In this document: in pieces, positions 24,930-34,036 of the stretch
How positions within the stretch are numbered: the stretch's first letter is position 1
Layout of the letters: each line of letters starts with the position of its first letter
Made by a program: the position numbers and the translations under genes
Assembly: GCA_003820645.1 (NCBI GenBank)
Contig: RPOR01000009.1
Location: forward strand, 1 to 56,537
Direction: 5' to 3'
From: Betaproteobacteria bacterium
Lineage (GTDB): Bacteria > Pseudomonadota > Gammaproteobacteria > Burkholderiales > SG8-41
DNA: 56,537 nt
The notes under the pieces: generated by a model
Databases searched by the model: none
What the model was told of the DNA's origin: nothing
Seen by the model: the letters and a program-made list of their open reading frames with translations, nothing else

Positions 24930-25559
24930 ATGCTCGCAGAAACTGCAGCCCTTTCCCCGCTTTACGGCGACAACAAGGGCGCATCCCGTCCCCGCTGGCA
25001 TTTCGGTCCGGCGAGCGGCAAAGCGCGCGGCACCGTCGAGCAATTCATCGCCGCCGGATTCCTGAAGGCTTACCAGGCGCGCCTCACCGAGTTCATGCCG
25101 GAACTGATGGGGCTCTACCAGGACGCCGCGTTGGTCGCCGCCTGCGGCCTGCGCGGGGCAGCGACCGGACCACTGTTTCTGGAGCAATATCTCGATCATT
25201 CCGCCGACGTTGCACTGAGCCGCCTGATCGGCGCACCCGAGGATCGCAGCAGGATCATCGAAGTCGGCAACCTGTCGGTGTCGCGGCCCGGTTACGCGCG
25301 CCATTTTGTCGCCTGGCTCACGTCGCATCTCCACAGTGCCGGAATGCACTGGGCGCTGTTCAGTGCCGTGCCCGCACTGCGCAACAATTTTCGGCGCCTT
25401 GGCATTCCGATGATCACGCTGGGGCCCGCCGACCCGGACCGTCTGGCCCGCCATGTCCGCGCCAGTTGGGGGACCTATTACGACCAGCAACCGCAAGTGA
25501 CTGCGGTGCACGTCGCAACCGCGTTCGAAACCCTGGGCCTCACCCGATGCCGGCAGTGA
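24930..25559 (+). CDS. thermostable hemolysin family protein (GNAT-related)
   Basis: A 209-residue protein of the T_hemolysin family, named for the Vibrio delta-hemolysin; the fold is related to GNAT acyltransferases. Matching segments are RIIEVGNLSVSRPGYARHF, ALFSAVPALRNNFRRLG and WGTYYDQQPQVTAVHV at the end. There is no signal peptide, which argues against a secreted toxin. An acyl-transfer role in the operon is my inference. ATG 24930 has AAAGG before it; an upstream ATG (24822) coincides with the predicted transcription start. It overlaps the next gene by 13 bp. Confidence 0.85.
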   Translation: MLAETAALSPLYGDNKGASRPRWHFGPASGKARGTVEQFIAAGFLKAYQARLTEFMPELMGLYQDAALVAACGLRGAATGPLFLEQYLDHSADVALSRLIGAPEDRSRIIEVGNLSVSRPGYARHFVAWLTSHLHSAGMHWALFSAVPALRNNFRRLGIPMITLGPADPDRLARHVRASWGTYYDQQPQVTAVHVATAFETLGLTRCRQ

Positions 25560-27058
25560 TAGCGGCGCTGGCCAGGCATGCCGCTGTGCAGCCGGCACGG
25601 TGCGCGATTGCTGACGGCCGGCAGTCCCTCGATTACGGCAGCGTGCATGCCATGGTCAGCGCCGCCGCAGCGCGATTACGCAGAACCGTCCGCGGCACCG
25701 TCGCGCTGGCGCTAGAAAACAGTCCGGCGTGGGTTCTTGGCGACCTTGCCGTGCTCGCCAGTGATCTGCCCTGCGTCCCGCTGCCCCCTTTCTTCACGCC
25801 GGCACAACAGGCACATGCTTTGCGCAATGCCGGCGCCGGCTGGCTGCTCACCGACCGCCCGGATTTCTACGACAGGCTGCTGCGGCAACAATCGATCCCT
25901 GCCGTGCATGTCGATGACATCGAACTCGGCGGTCGCACGATTGCACAGTTTTCCCTGGCCACTCCGCCGGTTCTGCTGCCGCAGGGTACCGCGAAAGTAA
26001 CCTATACCTCCGGCACCACCGGCAGCCCCAAAGGCGCCTGCGTGTCGGCTGCAGCGATGGACAACGTGGCGTACGCGCTTGCCAACGCCACGCAGATGAC
26101 AGCAGCCGACCGCCACGTCTGCCTGCTGCCGCTTGCCACGCTGCTCGAGAACATCGGCGGCATTTATGCACCGCTGCTGTCCGGCGCGTGCGTAGTGCCT
26201 GCAGCAGGACGCGAGGACACCGACGCCTCCACCATCGCCGGAAACTACGGGGAAGCGCTTGCCGGCATGCTTGAAGCTGCACGCGCCTCGACGGCCATCA
26301 TCATCCCCCAGATGCTGCAAGCGCTGGTCGCCGCCGTCGAGGCAGGCACGCCACGGCCGGCGGCATTGCGCTTCGCCGCCGTGGGCGGTGCCCGGGTCCC
26401 AGGATCGCTGCTGCGGCGCGCCGCGAGCGCCGGCCTGCCGGTTTTTGAAGGCTACGGGCTGTCCGAGTGCGCATCGGTGGTCACACTGAACACGCCCGGC
26501 GCCAACCGGCCCGGCAGCGCCGGACGACCGTTGCCGCATGTCGGCATTGCGATCGCGGAGGACGGCGAGATCCTGGTTCGCGGCGCCACCTTCCTCGGCT
26601 ATGCCGGCGATGCCGCCACCACGGGCGAACCCTGGCATACCGGCGATCTTGGCCATCTTGATGCGGAGGGCTTCCTGCACCTCACCGGTCGCAAAAAGGA
26701 CCTGTTCATCACCACTTTCGGACGCAACGTATCGCCGGACTGGATCGAAAGCGAACTTGCGCTGCAGCCGGCCATCACCCGGGCATGGGTCCACGGTGAG
26801 GCCCGGCCGTGGAACACGGCGGTCGTGGTCGCGCGCCCCGGGGCGACAGCGCAGGACGTCAGCACTGCGATCACGGCGGCGAACCGCAACCTGCCGGGTT
26901 ATGCCCAGGTACGACACTGGCTGCCTGCCGACGAACCGTTCAGCCTTGATAACGGCGAACTCACGGCCAACGGCCGCCTGCGGCGCAGCGTCATCGCCGC
27001 ACGCTACACACCCCGTATTGACCAGATCTACTTGGAGCATGCCTGTGAACTTTCATGA
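25547..27058 (+). CDS. AMP-dependent acyl ligase (ANL superfamily)
   Basis: A 503-residue adenylate-forming enzyme that would activate a carboxylic acid, probably a fatty acid, as acyl-AMP. Motifs: TYTSGTTGSPKG for ATP, YGLSECASVVTLN, and TGDLGHLDAEGFLHLTGRKKD with the hinge. At the A10 position the usual catalytic Lys seems replaced: the sequence reads ELTANGRLRR, with Arg where GK is expected. It could still ligate to a partner, or use another Lys. It is shorter than long-chain acyl-CoA ligases. It overlaps both neighbours. Substrate unknown. Confidence 0.88.
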   Translation: MPAVIAALARHAAVQPARCAIADGRQSLDYGSVHAMVSAAAARLRRTVRGTVALALENSPAWVLGDLAVLASDLPCVPLPPFFTPAQQAHALRNAGAGWLLTDRPDFYDRLLRQQSIPAVHVDDIELGGRTIAQFSLATPPVLLPQGTAKVTYTSGTTGSPKGACVSAAAMDNVAYALANATQMTAADRHVCLLPLATLLENIGGIYAPLLSGACVVPAAGREDTDASTIAGNYGEALAGMLEAARASTAIIIPQMLQALVAAVEAGTPRPAALRFAAVGGARVPGSLLRRAASAGLPVFEGYGLSECASVVTLNTPGANRPGSAGRPLPHVGIAIAEDGEILVRGATFLGYAGDAATTGEPWHTGDLGHLDAEGFLHLTGRKKDLFITTFGRNVSPDWIESELALQPAITRAWVHGEARPWNTAVVVARPGATAQDVSTAITAANRNLPGYAQVRHWLPADEPFSLDNGELTANGRLRRSVIAARYTPRIDQIYLEHACELS

Positions 27059-27731
27059 TCAGTTACTGGCGGCAACCGCCGCCGAACGTACCGCACTCCT
27101 TGCCATCCCGTTCATCCGGGACGGCGCAGCCGGCAAACTGCGACGCGAGGATTACGTGGCCTTTCTCGCCGAGGCCTACCATCACGTCAAGCACACGCTG
27201 CCGCTGCTGATGGCCTGTGGCGCACGCCTGCCGGAACGGCTGGAGTGGCTGCGCGCAGCGATGGGCACATACATACAGGAAGAAACCGGGCATCAGGAGT
27301 GGATACTCAACGACATCCGCGCCTGTGGCGGAGATGCCGAGGCCGTCCGCAACGGCCGGCCCGACCTGCCGGCGGAACTGCTGGTCGCCTATGCCTACGA
27401 CACGATTGCACGCAGCAATCCCGTGGCCTTCCTCGGCATGGTGCTGGTGCTGGAAGGCACCAGCACGGAGGTGGCGCTGCAGGCCGCCGCTGCGCTGCAA
27501 CGATCGCTGGCGCTGCCGCCGCAGGCGCTCACCTACCTCACCTCGCACGGCGCACTCGACCAGGAACACACCCGCTTTTACGCCACCCTCGTCAACCGCA
27601 TCGTCGATGCCGGTGACCGCGCCGCGCTGGTTCACGGCGCCAAGGTGTTCTACCGGCTCTATGGCGACGTGTTCCGCGGGCTCGACGCCGCGCGCAACCG
27701 CGACCTGGACCTGGCGAGGAAATGCGCATGA
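27045..27731 (+). CDS. TenA/heme-oxygenase-fold iron-dependent oxidase-like protein
   Basis: A helical protein of 228 residues in the TenA/heme-oxygenase-like superfamily, often labelled iron-containing redox enzyme. Possible metal ligands: EAYHHVKHTLP (Glu and His), EETGHQEW (ExxxH) and DQEHTRFY (DxxH). This is the pattern of heme-oxygenase-like diiron oxidases, a group that includes the alkene-forming UndA. The thiamin-salvage TenA cysteine was not seen. GTG 27045 is chosen because GGAG lies 7 bases before it; ATG 27039 is one base from GGAG. It overlaps the ligase gene. Inferred to oxidise the acyl product of the ligase. Confidence 0.8.
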   Translation: MNFHDQLLAATAAERTALLAIPFIRDGAAGKLRREDYVAFLAEAYHHVKHTLPLLMACGARLPERLEWLRAAMGTYIQEETGHQEWILNDIRACGGDAEAVRNGRPDLPAELLVAYAYDTIARSNPVAFLGMVLVLEGTSTEVALQAAAALQRSLALPPQALTYLTSHGALDQEHTRFYATLVNRIVDAGDRAALVHGAKVFYRLYGDVFRGLDAARNRDLDLARKCA

Positions 27732-28570
27732 ATCTCGAGGGATGCCGCACCCTGCTCACCGGCGCCGGCAGCGGCATCGGTCGCTGTCTGGCGCTCGCCC
27801 TCGGTGCGCGTGGCGCAAGGCTGGTATTGGTCGGACGCAACGCGACGCGCCTCACCGAGGTCGCCCGGGAAATCGTCCGCGCCGGCGGTTACGCCCTGGC
27901 AGTGGCGCACGACCTGAGTGCCCCCGCTGGTCATGACCAGTTGGTGCTGTCAGCGACGAACCGGCTGGGCGGCATCGATCTGCTGATCAACAATGCCGGT
28001 GTTGCAGGTTTCGGCGAGTTTGCCACGGAAGATCCGGCAGGCATCGACAACCTCATCAACACCAACATTACTGCGCCGCTGCTGCTGACGCGCGCCGTCC
28101 TGCCAGCCATGCTCGAATCCGGAACCGGCCGCATCGTCAATGTCGGTTCGATCCTGGGTTCCATCGGCTTTCCGCATTTTGCCGCGTACTCCGCCAGCAA
28201 ATTCGCGTTGCGGGGATTCTCTGAGGCGTTGCGTCGCGAACTGGCCGGTAGCGGCATCGGCGTCACTTACGTCGCGCCGCGCACCACCCGCACCACGCTC
28301 AATTCCGACACGCTCTACGAACTGTCTGCCGCCAGCGGCACCGCGGTTGACGACCCCGCGACCGTCGCCGCCATCATCGTCGAGGCCATCGCCGCGGACC
28401 GCGACGAGATTTATATCGGCTGGCCGGAGAAACTGGCCGTGCGGCTGAACGCCTTGCTGCCGCGCCTGATCAGCCTCGCCATCGGCAAGCAGGTTGCCGC
28501 GGCACGACAACTGCTGCGCACCACCGGACCGCGACCGGCGACAGCGCCAAGTATCGACAAATATGAATAA
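27728..28570 (+). CDS. short-chain dehydrogenase/reductase (SDR)
   Basis: A 280-residue classical SDR with TGAGSGIG (about 12-19) for NAD(P), NNAG in the second strand, a catalytic Ser in VNVGSILGSIG and the YSASK active site. It has a C-terminal extension with a hydrophobic and basic end, as in membrane-lipid-associated SDRs. ATG 27728 is 7 bases after GAGGA and overlaps the oxidase stop as ATGA; ATG 27722 is the alternative. Within the operon it would reduce or oxidise a keto or hydroxy lipid intermediate. Substrate unknown. Confidence 0.88.
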   Translation: MNLEGCRTLLTGAGSGIGRCLALALGARGARLVLVGRNATRLTEVAREIVRAGGYALAVAHDLSAPAGHDQLVLSATNRLGGIDLLINNAGVAGFGEFATEDPAGIDNLINTNITAPLLLTRAVLPAMLESGTGRIVNVGSILGSIGFPHFAAYSASKFALRGFSEALRRELAGSGIGVTYVAPRTTRTTLNSDTLYELSAASGTAVDDPATVAAIIVEAIAADRDEIYIGWPEKLAVRLNALLPRLISLAIGKQVAAARQLLRTTGPRPATAPSIDKYE

Positions 28571-30485
28571 AAACAAATACTTATATAAAACCGGAGACAG
28601 CCGCTACGGCTTGCTGGCGACGCTTGCAGGCTTCTACCTGGTGGTCTCCGGTCTGACGCGCCTGGCGCTGGCGGGTCAGGCATTGGCAGCACACCAGGCG
28701 CAATGGCTGGACCTGCCGCGCGTGCTGCTGCTCGGCCTCGGCTATGACCTGGTGACCTCGGTCTATCTGACGGCGCCGCTGGCCGTCTATCTGCTGCTGG
28801 TGCCGCAGCGCCTGTTTGCCACGCGCATGCATCGCGCACTGGTCTGGAGCGGCTTTGCCGCGCTTTGTTTCGGGCTGGTCTATCTCGCCGCAGTGGAATA
28901 TTTTTTCTTCGACGAGTTCAATGCCCGATTCAACTTCGTCGCGGTCGAATATCTGATCTATCCGCACGAGGTTTTCGTCAACATCTGGCAATCCTACCCG
29001 GTGGGCAAGGCACTCGCCGCCAGCGCCGCGATCGCCGCTTTCGTCATCTGGCGCACGCGCCATCGGGTCCGCAGCGTGCTGGCGACCGAGACGCGGTTCA
29101 GGCAACGGCTGCGCCCCGCGTTGCTGCTGATCGCGGCGCTGCTGCCGCTGAATTTCTGGATCGATGCAACATCCGCCCACACCGGGCAGAACCGCGTCGC
29201 CGATGAACTGGCGGGCAACGGCATCTATTCCTTCTTCAGCGCGGCAGCCAACAGCCGCCTCGATTATGACCGGTTCTATCTGACGTTGCCGGGTAACGAG
29301 GTGATCGCACGCACGCAGCGCCTGGTCATGCAGGACAACACGCAACTCATCGCAAACGCCGCGAGTCCGCTCGCACGCCACGTCACCCACACCGCACCAG
29401 CGAAGCGCCTGCATGTGATCGTGGTGCTCGAGGAGTCGCTGGGCGCGGAATTTGTCGGCGCCTATGGCGCAGCGCAGAGCTTTACACCGAACATCGATCG
29501 CATCGCCGCCAAAAGCGTGCTGTTCACCAACACCTACGCAACCGGCACCCGCACCGTACGCGGCATGGAAGCCGTCACCGCATCATTTCCGCCGGTACCC
29601 GCCGAATCGATCGTCAAACGCCCGCACAACGAGCACATGTTCAACTGGTCTACGGTGATGCACGAGCAGGGCTACAGCCCGACCTTCATCTACGGCGGCT
29701 ACGGCACATTCGACAACATGAACGCGTTCTTCGGCTCGAACGGCTACCGCGTGATCGACCGTACCGATTTCGACACGCCGAAATTCAGCAATATCTGGGG
29801 CGTCAGCGATGAGGATCTGTTCCGCAACGCGCTGCTTGAATTCGACCGCCAGCAGGAGCGCGGCGAACGCATCTTTTCGGTGATCATGACCACCTCCAAC
29901 CACAAGCCGTTCACCTTTCCAGAGGGCATCAACGGCGTAAAACCGCAGGGCGGCGGTCGCGAGGCCGGCGTGCGTTACGCCGACCACGCACTGGGCCGGT
30001 TCATCAATGACCTGGAAAAACGACCCTATTTCGAAGACACGATGCTGGTGATCGTCGCCGATCATGGCGCACGGGTTTACGGCCGCGAGGATATCCCGGT
30101 GCCGACATACGCAATACCGTTTCTCGTCTACAGCCCGCGGCACGTGGCACCGCGCACGGTCACCGCGCCGGTCAGCCAGATCGACGTTGCCCCCACCGTG
30201 CTCGGTCTTCTCAATTTCAGCTATGACAGCGCCTTCTTCGGACGTGATGCGCTGGCCGGCGGCGATTCGTACATCCCGCTCAACCACAACCGCGACATCG
30301 CGCTCTACCGCAACAACGCACTTAACCGGATCGGATTCCGCAAAAGCACCGGCACACTGCGCTATGACGCGACCACGCATCGCCAGCATACGGCAACCGA
30401 CGACCGCGACGGCCAGCACGACACGGCCAGCGTGTTTCAGCTCGCCCACACGCTGTACGCCGAACGCCGTTACCGTGTCCACTGA
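28563..30485 (+). CDS. LTA-synthase-like membrane sulfatase family protein
   Basis: A 640-residue protein with five N-terminal helices (to about 210) and an extracytoplasmic alkaline-phosphatase-fold domain. Metal and nucleophile motifs: VVLEESLGAEFVGAYG, the presumed nucleophilic Thr in YATGTRTVRGMEA, TTSNHKPFTF and VIVADHGARVYG. Family members move phosphoglycerol or phosphoethanolamine groups onto envelope polymers or lipids (LtaS, OpgB, EptA relatives). The first codons are very AT-rich (NKNKYLYK). It overlaps the SDR gene by 8 bp, so it belongs to the operon. The group transferred is unknown. Confidence 0.88.
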   Translation: MNKNKYLYKTGDSRYGLLATLAGFYLVVSGLTRLALAGQALAAHQAQWLDLPRVLLLGLGYDLVTSVYLTAPLAVYLLLVPQRLFATRMHRALVWSGFAALCFGLVYLAAVEYFFFDEFNARFNFVAVEYLIYPHEVFVNIWQSYPVGKALAASAAIAAFVIWRTRHRVRSVLATETRFRQRLRPALLLIAALLPLNFWIDATSAHTGQNRVADELAGNGIYSFFSAAANSRLDYDRFYLTLPGNEVIARTQRLVMQDNTQLIANAASPLARHVTHTAPAKRLHVIVVLEESLGAEFVGAYGAAQSFTPNIDRIAAKSVLFTNTYATGTRTVRGMEAVTASFPPVPAESIVKRPHNEHMFNWSTVMHEQGYSPTFIYGGYGTFDNMNAFFGSNGYRVIDRTDFDTPKFSNIWGVSDEDLFRNALLEFDRQQERGERIFSVIMTTSNHKPFTFPEGINGVKPQGGGREAGVRYADHALGRFINDLEKRPYFEDTMLVIVADHGARVYGREDIPVPTYAIPFLVYSPRHVAPRTVTAPVSQIDVAPTVLGLLNFSYDSAFFGRDALAGGDSYIPLNHNRDIALYRNNALNRIGFRKSTGTLRYDATTHRQHTATDDRDGQHDTASVFQLAHTLYAERRYRVH

Positions 30486-31185
30486 TCAGGCGCTGGTCCC
30501 GCGCCTTTGGCTGGGAGCACCGCTGGCACTGATGATTACCCTCGTGCTGCTGGAAGGCACGGACGTTGACCGCATGATCAGTCACTGGTTTTTTGACGCC
30601 GGCTCACAAACCTTCCCGCTGCGTCAGGCCTTTCTGCTCGACACGGTGCTGCATCACTGGGCCAAGTACGCGGTCATCCTCACCACCTGCGTCATTACGG
30701 CAGTATTCGCTTTTTCCTTTCTCGTCCCTGCCCTGCGTCCGCAGCGCCGGGGACTGTTGTTCCTCGCACTGGCAATGACGCTGGCACCGCTCGCGGTCAC
30801 CTCGCTCAAACAGTTCACCGACCGGCCCTGCCCGTGGGACCTGGCTGATTTCGGCGGCGCAGTGCCTTATACCCGCCTGTTCGAAGCCCGCGAGCAACCC
30901 CATGCCCGCGGACTGTGCTTCCCGGCGGGTCATGCCTCCACCGGCTTCGCGCTGCTGGCGTTCTTTTTTGTCGCCCATCGTGAACGCCATCACAAACTCG
31001 CGCGTACGGCATTGCTCGCCGGGACGGCAGCAGGTCTGGCGCTTGGCATCGGCCGTATCGCCCAAGGCGCGCATTTCATGTCGCACGTGCTGTGGTCGGG
31101 GCTGGTGTGCTGGCTGGTCATGGTTGGCCTCTACGCCATGACCTTTGCACCGTGGCCCCGAATCGGAATCGCAGCCGGCGAATAG
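30475..31185 (+). CDS. PAP2-family phosphatase
   Basis: A 236-residue membrane phosphatase with about six helices. The three PAP2 motifs are KQFTDRPCPWD, PAGHASTGFALLAF and GRIAQGAHFMSHVLWS (Arg and His; the family Asp is replaced by Trp-Ser). Related enzymes include LpxE/LpxF lipid A phosphatases and undecaprenyl-diphosphate phosphatases. GTG 30475 overlaps the sulfatase stop by 11 bp. It probably dephosphorylates a lipid on the periplasmic side, linked to the sulfatase-family transferase next door. Confidence 0.88.
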   Translation: MSTDQALVPRLWLGAPLALMITLVLLEGTDVDRMISHWFFDAGSQTFPLRQAFLLDTVLHHWAKYAVILTTCVITAVFAFSFLVPALRPQRRGLLFLALAMTLAPLAVTSLKQFTDRPCPWDLADFGGAVPYTRLFEAREQPHARGLCFPAGHASTGFALLAFFFVAHRERHHKLARTALLAGTAAGLALGIGRIAQGAHFMSHVLWSGLVCWLVMVGLYAMTFAPWPRIGIAAGE

Positions 31186-31187
31186 TC

Positions 31188-31204
31188 ATAACCTGTTGTT
31201 TTTA
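31188..31204 (+). repeat. 17-bp AT-rich repeat, copy 1 (upstream of pyrD)
   Basis: ATAACCTGTTGTTTTTA lies 2 bp after the PAP2 stop and about 50 bp before pyrD, at the head of an AT-rich block (to 31220). An identical 17-mer lies before tldD (46577-46593, minus strand). Both copies point toward the gene they precede. It could act as an UP element or a regulator site. Confidence 0.6.
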
Positions 31205-31257
31205 ATAATTAATATTATCTCTGCTGGCGGCGCGTGGCAGGCCGGTACAATACGGCC

Positions 31258-32283
31258 ATGTACACCCTGCTCCGCCCCCTGCTGTTCGCGCTGGACGCCG
31301 AGTCCGCGCACCACCTGACGCTGACATCGCTGCAACTCGCCGCGCGCACCGGGGTCGTCGGTGCCTGCGTGCCCCTCGCGGACGCCGCGCCGCGCCGGGT
31401 CATGGGTCTTGACTTCCCCAATCCGGTCGGTCTTGCCGCCGGCCTCGACAAAAACGGCGAGTACATCGATGCGCTGGCCGCCCTTGGCTTCGGCTTCCTG
31501 GAAATCGGCACGGTCACGCCACGCCCGCAGCCCGGCAATCCGCGACCGCGGATGTTCCGGTTGCCTGCAGCGCAAGCCGTGATCAACCGCATGGGTTTCA
31601 ACAACCTCGGCGTCGATGCGTTGATCGCCAACGTGCAGCGCGCACGATTTCGCGGGGTACTCGGCATCAACATCGGCAAGAATTTCGACACGCCGCTGGA
31701 ACGCGCAGCCGATGATTACGTCGCTTGCCTGCGCAAAGTCTATCTCCACGCAAGCTATGTCACGGTCAACATTTCCTCACCGAACACCAAGAACCTGCGC
31801 CAGCTGCAGCAGACCGATGAACTCGGTCAGTTGCTGGCGACGCTGCAAACCGAGCGCCAGCGGCTCGCCGACCGCCACGGCAGGCGTGTGCCGCTGGCCC
31901 TGAAAATCGCGCCTGACCTGGACCGGACCCAGGTCGCCGCGATTGCCGAGCTGCTGGTCACGCACAGCATCGATGCCGTGATTGCCACCAACACCACCAT
32001 CGCCCGGGAGGCTGTGGCACACCTGCGGCATGGCGCGGAAACGGGCGGCCTGAGCGGCGCACCGCTGACCCTGCAGGCACAAACGGTGGCCGCGCAACTC
32101 GCCGCCGCGCTTGCCGGTGCAGTACCGATAATCGGTGTTGGCGGCATCATGAGCGGCGCCGACGCGGCGGCACGCGTCGCCGCCGGCGCCAGCCTCGTGC
32201 AGTTGTATACCGGGCTCGTTTATGCCGGTCCCGCACTGGTCAGCGCCTGCATCAACAGCATCCGGGAGAACGCACCATGCTGA
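31258..32283 (+). CDS. pyrD: dihydroorotate dehydrogenase (quinone), class 2
   Basis: A 341-residue membrane-associated flavoenzyme of pyrimidine synthesis that oxidises dihydroorotate with quinone. Motifs: an N-terminal amphipathic extension ([16 protein letters not shown]), [38 protein letters not shown] with the catalytic Ser, and IGVGGIMSG. Length is typical (336-345). ATG 31258 is the second possible start; 31234 would add eight residues. It overlaps ald by 7 bp. Confidence 0.96.
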   Translation: MYTLLRPLLFALDAESAHHLTLTSLQLAARTGVVGACVPLADAAPRRVMGLDFPNPVGLAAGLDKNGEYIDALAALGFGFLEIGTVTPRPQPGNPRPRMFRLPAAQAVINRMGFNNLGVDALIANVQRARFRGVLGINIGKNFDTPLERAADDYVACLRKVYLHASYVTVNISSPNTKNLRQLQQTDELGQLLATLQTERQRLADRHGRRVPLALKIAPDLDRTQVAAIAELLVTHSIDAVIATNTTIAREAVAHLRHGAETGGLSGAPLTLQAQTVAAQLAAALAGAVPIIGVGGIMSGADAAARVAAGASLVQLYTGLVYAGPALVSACINSIRENAPC

Positions 32284-33389
32284 TTGGCATACCGAAAGAA
32301 ATCAAGAATCATGAGTACCGCGTCGGCGCCATACCCGACGGCGTTCAGGCATTGGTCGCGGCCGGCCACCAGGTCGTAATAGAAGCCGGCGCTGGCGCGC
32401 GTAGCGGATTCAGCGATGACGATTACCGCACCGCGGGTGCTGCAATCGCCGCGACTGCCGCCGAAGTCTATGCCGCGGCGCTGATCATCAAGGTCAAGGA
32501 AATCCAGCGCAGCGAATTCCCGCTGATCCGCCCCGGGCAGATCATTTACGGTTACCACCATTTTGCGCCGGATCGCGAACTGCTCGACTCGATGCTCGCC
32601 GCAGGTGCGGCGTGCGTCGCCTATGAAACCATTACTGATGCCGCGGGCCGCCTGCCGCTGCTGACGCCAATGTCGCAGATTGCCGGCCGCCTGGCACCGC
32701 AGGTCGGTGCCTGGGCGCTGCAGATGGCCAACGGCGGCAGCGGGGTCCTGCTCGGCGGCGTGCCGGGCGTTCTGCCGGCACGCGTACTGATCATCGGCGG
32801 AGGCACCGTCGGCGAGAATGCGGCACGCGTCGCACTGGGTATGGGCGCGGATGTCACGCTGCTTGACCGCGGAGCCGACCGGCTCGCCGAGCTGGAAGCG
32901 GTGTTCGGCGCCCGCCTGAAGGGCGCGATAGCAACGCCGCAGCTGCTGCGCGCGCTGCTGCCCGCGCAGGATCTGGTCATCGGCGCCGTGCTGTTGCCGG
33001 GCACGCGTGCGCCACGACTGATCATGCGTAGCGACCTCGCATGCATGCGCCCCGGTTCCGTGATCGTCGATGTCGCCATTGATCAGGGGGGCATCTGCGA
33101 AACCTCGCGGCCAACGTCCCATACCGAACCGCTGTACGTGGAAGAAGGCGTAGTGCATTACTGCGTCACCAACATGCCCTCGGCAGTAGCGCGCACGGCG
33201 ACACTGGCGCTGACCCAGGCCACACTGCCGCACGCGCTGCAGATCGCTACCCAAGGTCTGAAGAATGCCGTCGCCCGGGACGTCCATCTCGCCGCCGGCC
33301 TGCAGACTTATGCCGGCAATGTCACCCATGCCGGGCTCGCACGCGACCTCGGGCTGCCGTTCATCGCACCGGCACAGGCCCTGTCATGA
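32277..33389 (+). CDS. ald: alanine dehydrogenase
   Basis: A 370-residue NAD enzyme interconverting alanine and pyruvate plus ammonium. Motifs: [14 protein letters not shown] at the start, [10 protein letters not shown] with the catalytic His, [21 protein letters not shown] for [12 protein letters not shown] and [14 protein letters not shown]. Length and motifs are normal. It overlaps pyrD at its start and the RnfB-like gene at its end, so the three are co-translated. Confidence 0.96.
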   Translation: MLIGIPKEIKNHEYRVGAIPDGVQALVAAGHQVVIEAGAGARSGFSDDDYRTAGAAIAATAAEVYAAALIIKVKEIQRSEFPLIRPGQIIYGYHHFAPDRELLDSMLAAGAACVAYETITDAAGRLPLLTPMSQIAGRLAPQVGAWALQMANGGSGVLLGGVPGVLPARVLIIGGGTVGENAARVALGMGADVTLLDRGADRLAELEAVFGARLKGAIATPQLLRALLPAQDLVIGAVLLPGTRAPRLIMRSDLACMRPGSVIVDVAIDQGGICETSRPTSHTEPLYVEEGVVHYCVTNMPSAVARTATLALTQATLPHALQIATQGLKNAVARDVHLAAGLQTYAGNVTHAGLARDLGLPFIAPAQALS

Positions 33390-34006
33390 ACGCTGCGGCT
33401 GCGCTCGGTAACGCGATTGACGCGCTGCTGCCGCAGACGCAATGCCGGCAGTGCGGCTACACCGGTTGCCGGCCCTATGCCGACGCCATCGCGGCCGGCA
33501 CCGCGCCGATCAATCAGTGCCCCCCCGGCGGCCCCGAGGTGATCGCCGAACTTGCCGCGCTGCTGGGCGTTCCCGCGGTAGCGCTGGATACGACATGCGG
33601 CGCTCCGGCGGCGCCTGCCGCCGCGGTCATCGACGAGTCCGCCTGCATCGGCTGCGCGCTGTGCCTCGCCGCCTGCCCGGTCGATGCCATTGTCGGTGCC
33701 CGCCGGCTGATGCACACCGTGATCGCGGCCGAATGCACCGGATGTGGGCTCTGCGTGCCGCCATGCCCCGTCGATTGCATTGCCATCGTGCCGACCGGCG
33801 TAGCGCGCGACCGCACGGCACAGCAGGCGGCGTCCCGCCGATTGCGCGATCGGTTCATCGCACACCGGCAGCGCATTGCCGCGCGCAGCGCTGCACAGCA
33901 TGTTAATGACATGGCCGTGTCGCGGCACGCTGCTGCGCGCAGACGGGCGGCGATCGACCGCGCCCTGAACCGCGCCCGCGCACGCCTCGCGCGAAACAAC
34001 AACTGA
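33386..34006 (+). CDS. rnfB: RnfB/RsxB-like ferredoxin
   Basis: A 206-residue iron-sulfur protein. An N-terminal four-Cys Fe-S domain ([13 protein letters not shown], later NQCPPGG) is followed by two [4Fe-4S] motifs, [16 protein letters not shown] and [16 protein letters not shown], and a basic C-terminal tail. The membrane helix of true RnfB is missing and no other rnf gene is near, so it is likely a soluble electron carrier. Stand-alone copies near nth are common in betaproteobacteria. ATGA overlap with ald. Confidence 0.9.
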   Translation: MNAAAALGNAIDALLPQTQCRQCGYTGCRPYADAIAAGTAPINQCPPGGPEVIAELAALLGVPAVALDTTCGAPAAPAAAVIDESACIGCALCLAACPVDAIVGARRLMHTVIAAECTGCGLCVPPCPVDCIAIVPTGVARDRTAQQAASRRLRDRFIAHRQRIAARSAAQHVNDMAVSRHAAARRRAAIDRALNRARARLARNNN

Positions 34007-34036
34007 GACCGGCACATCACGCCCGGAAGATGGATT

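Noticed and set aside
24930-25559. Secreted pore-forming toxin
   Set aside because: No signal peptide or toxin-like domain is visible and the gene is locked into a biosynthetic-looking operon; the family name is historical.
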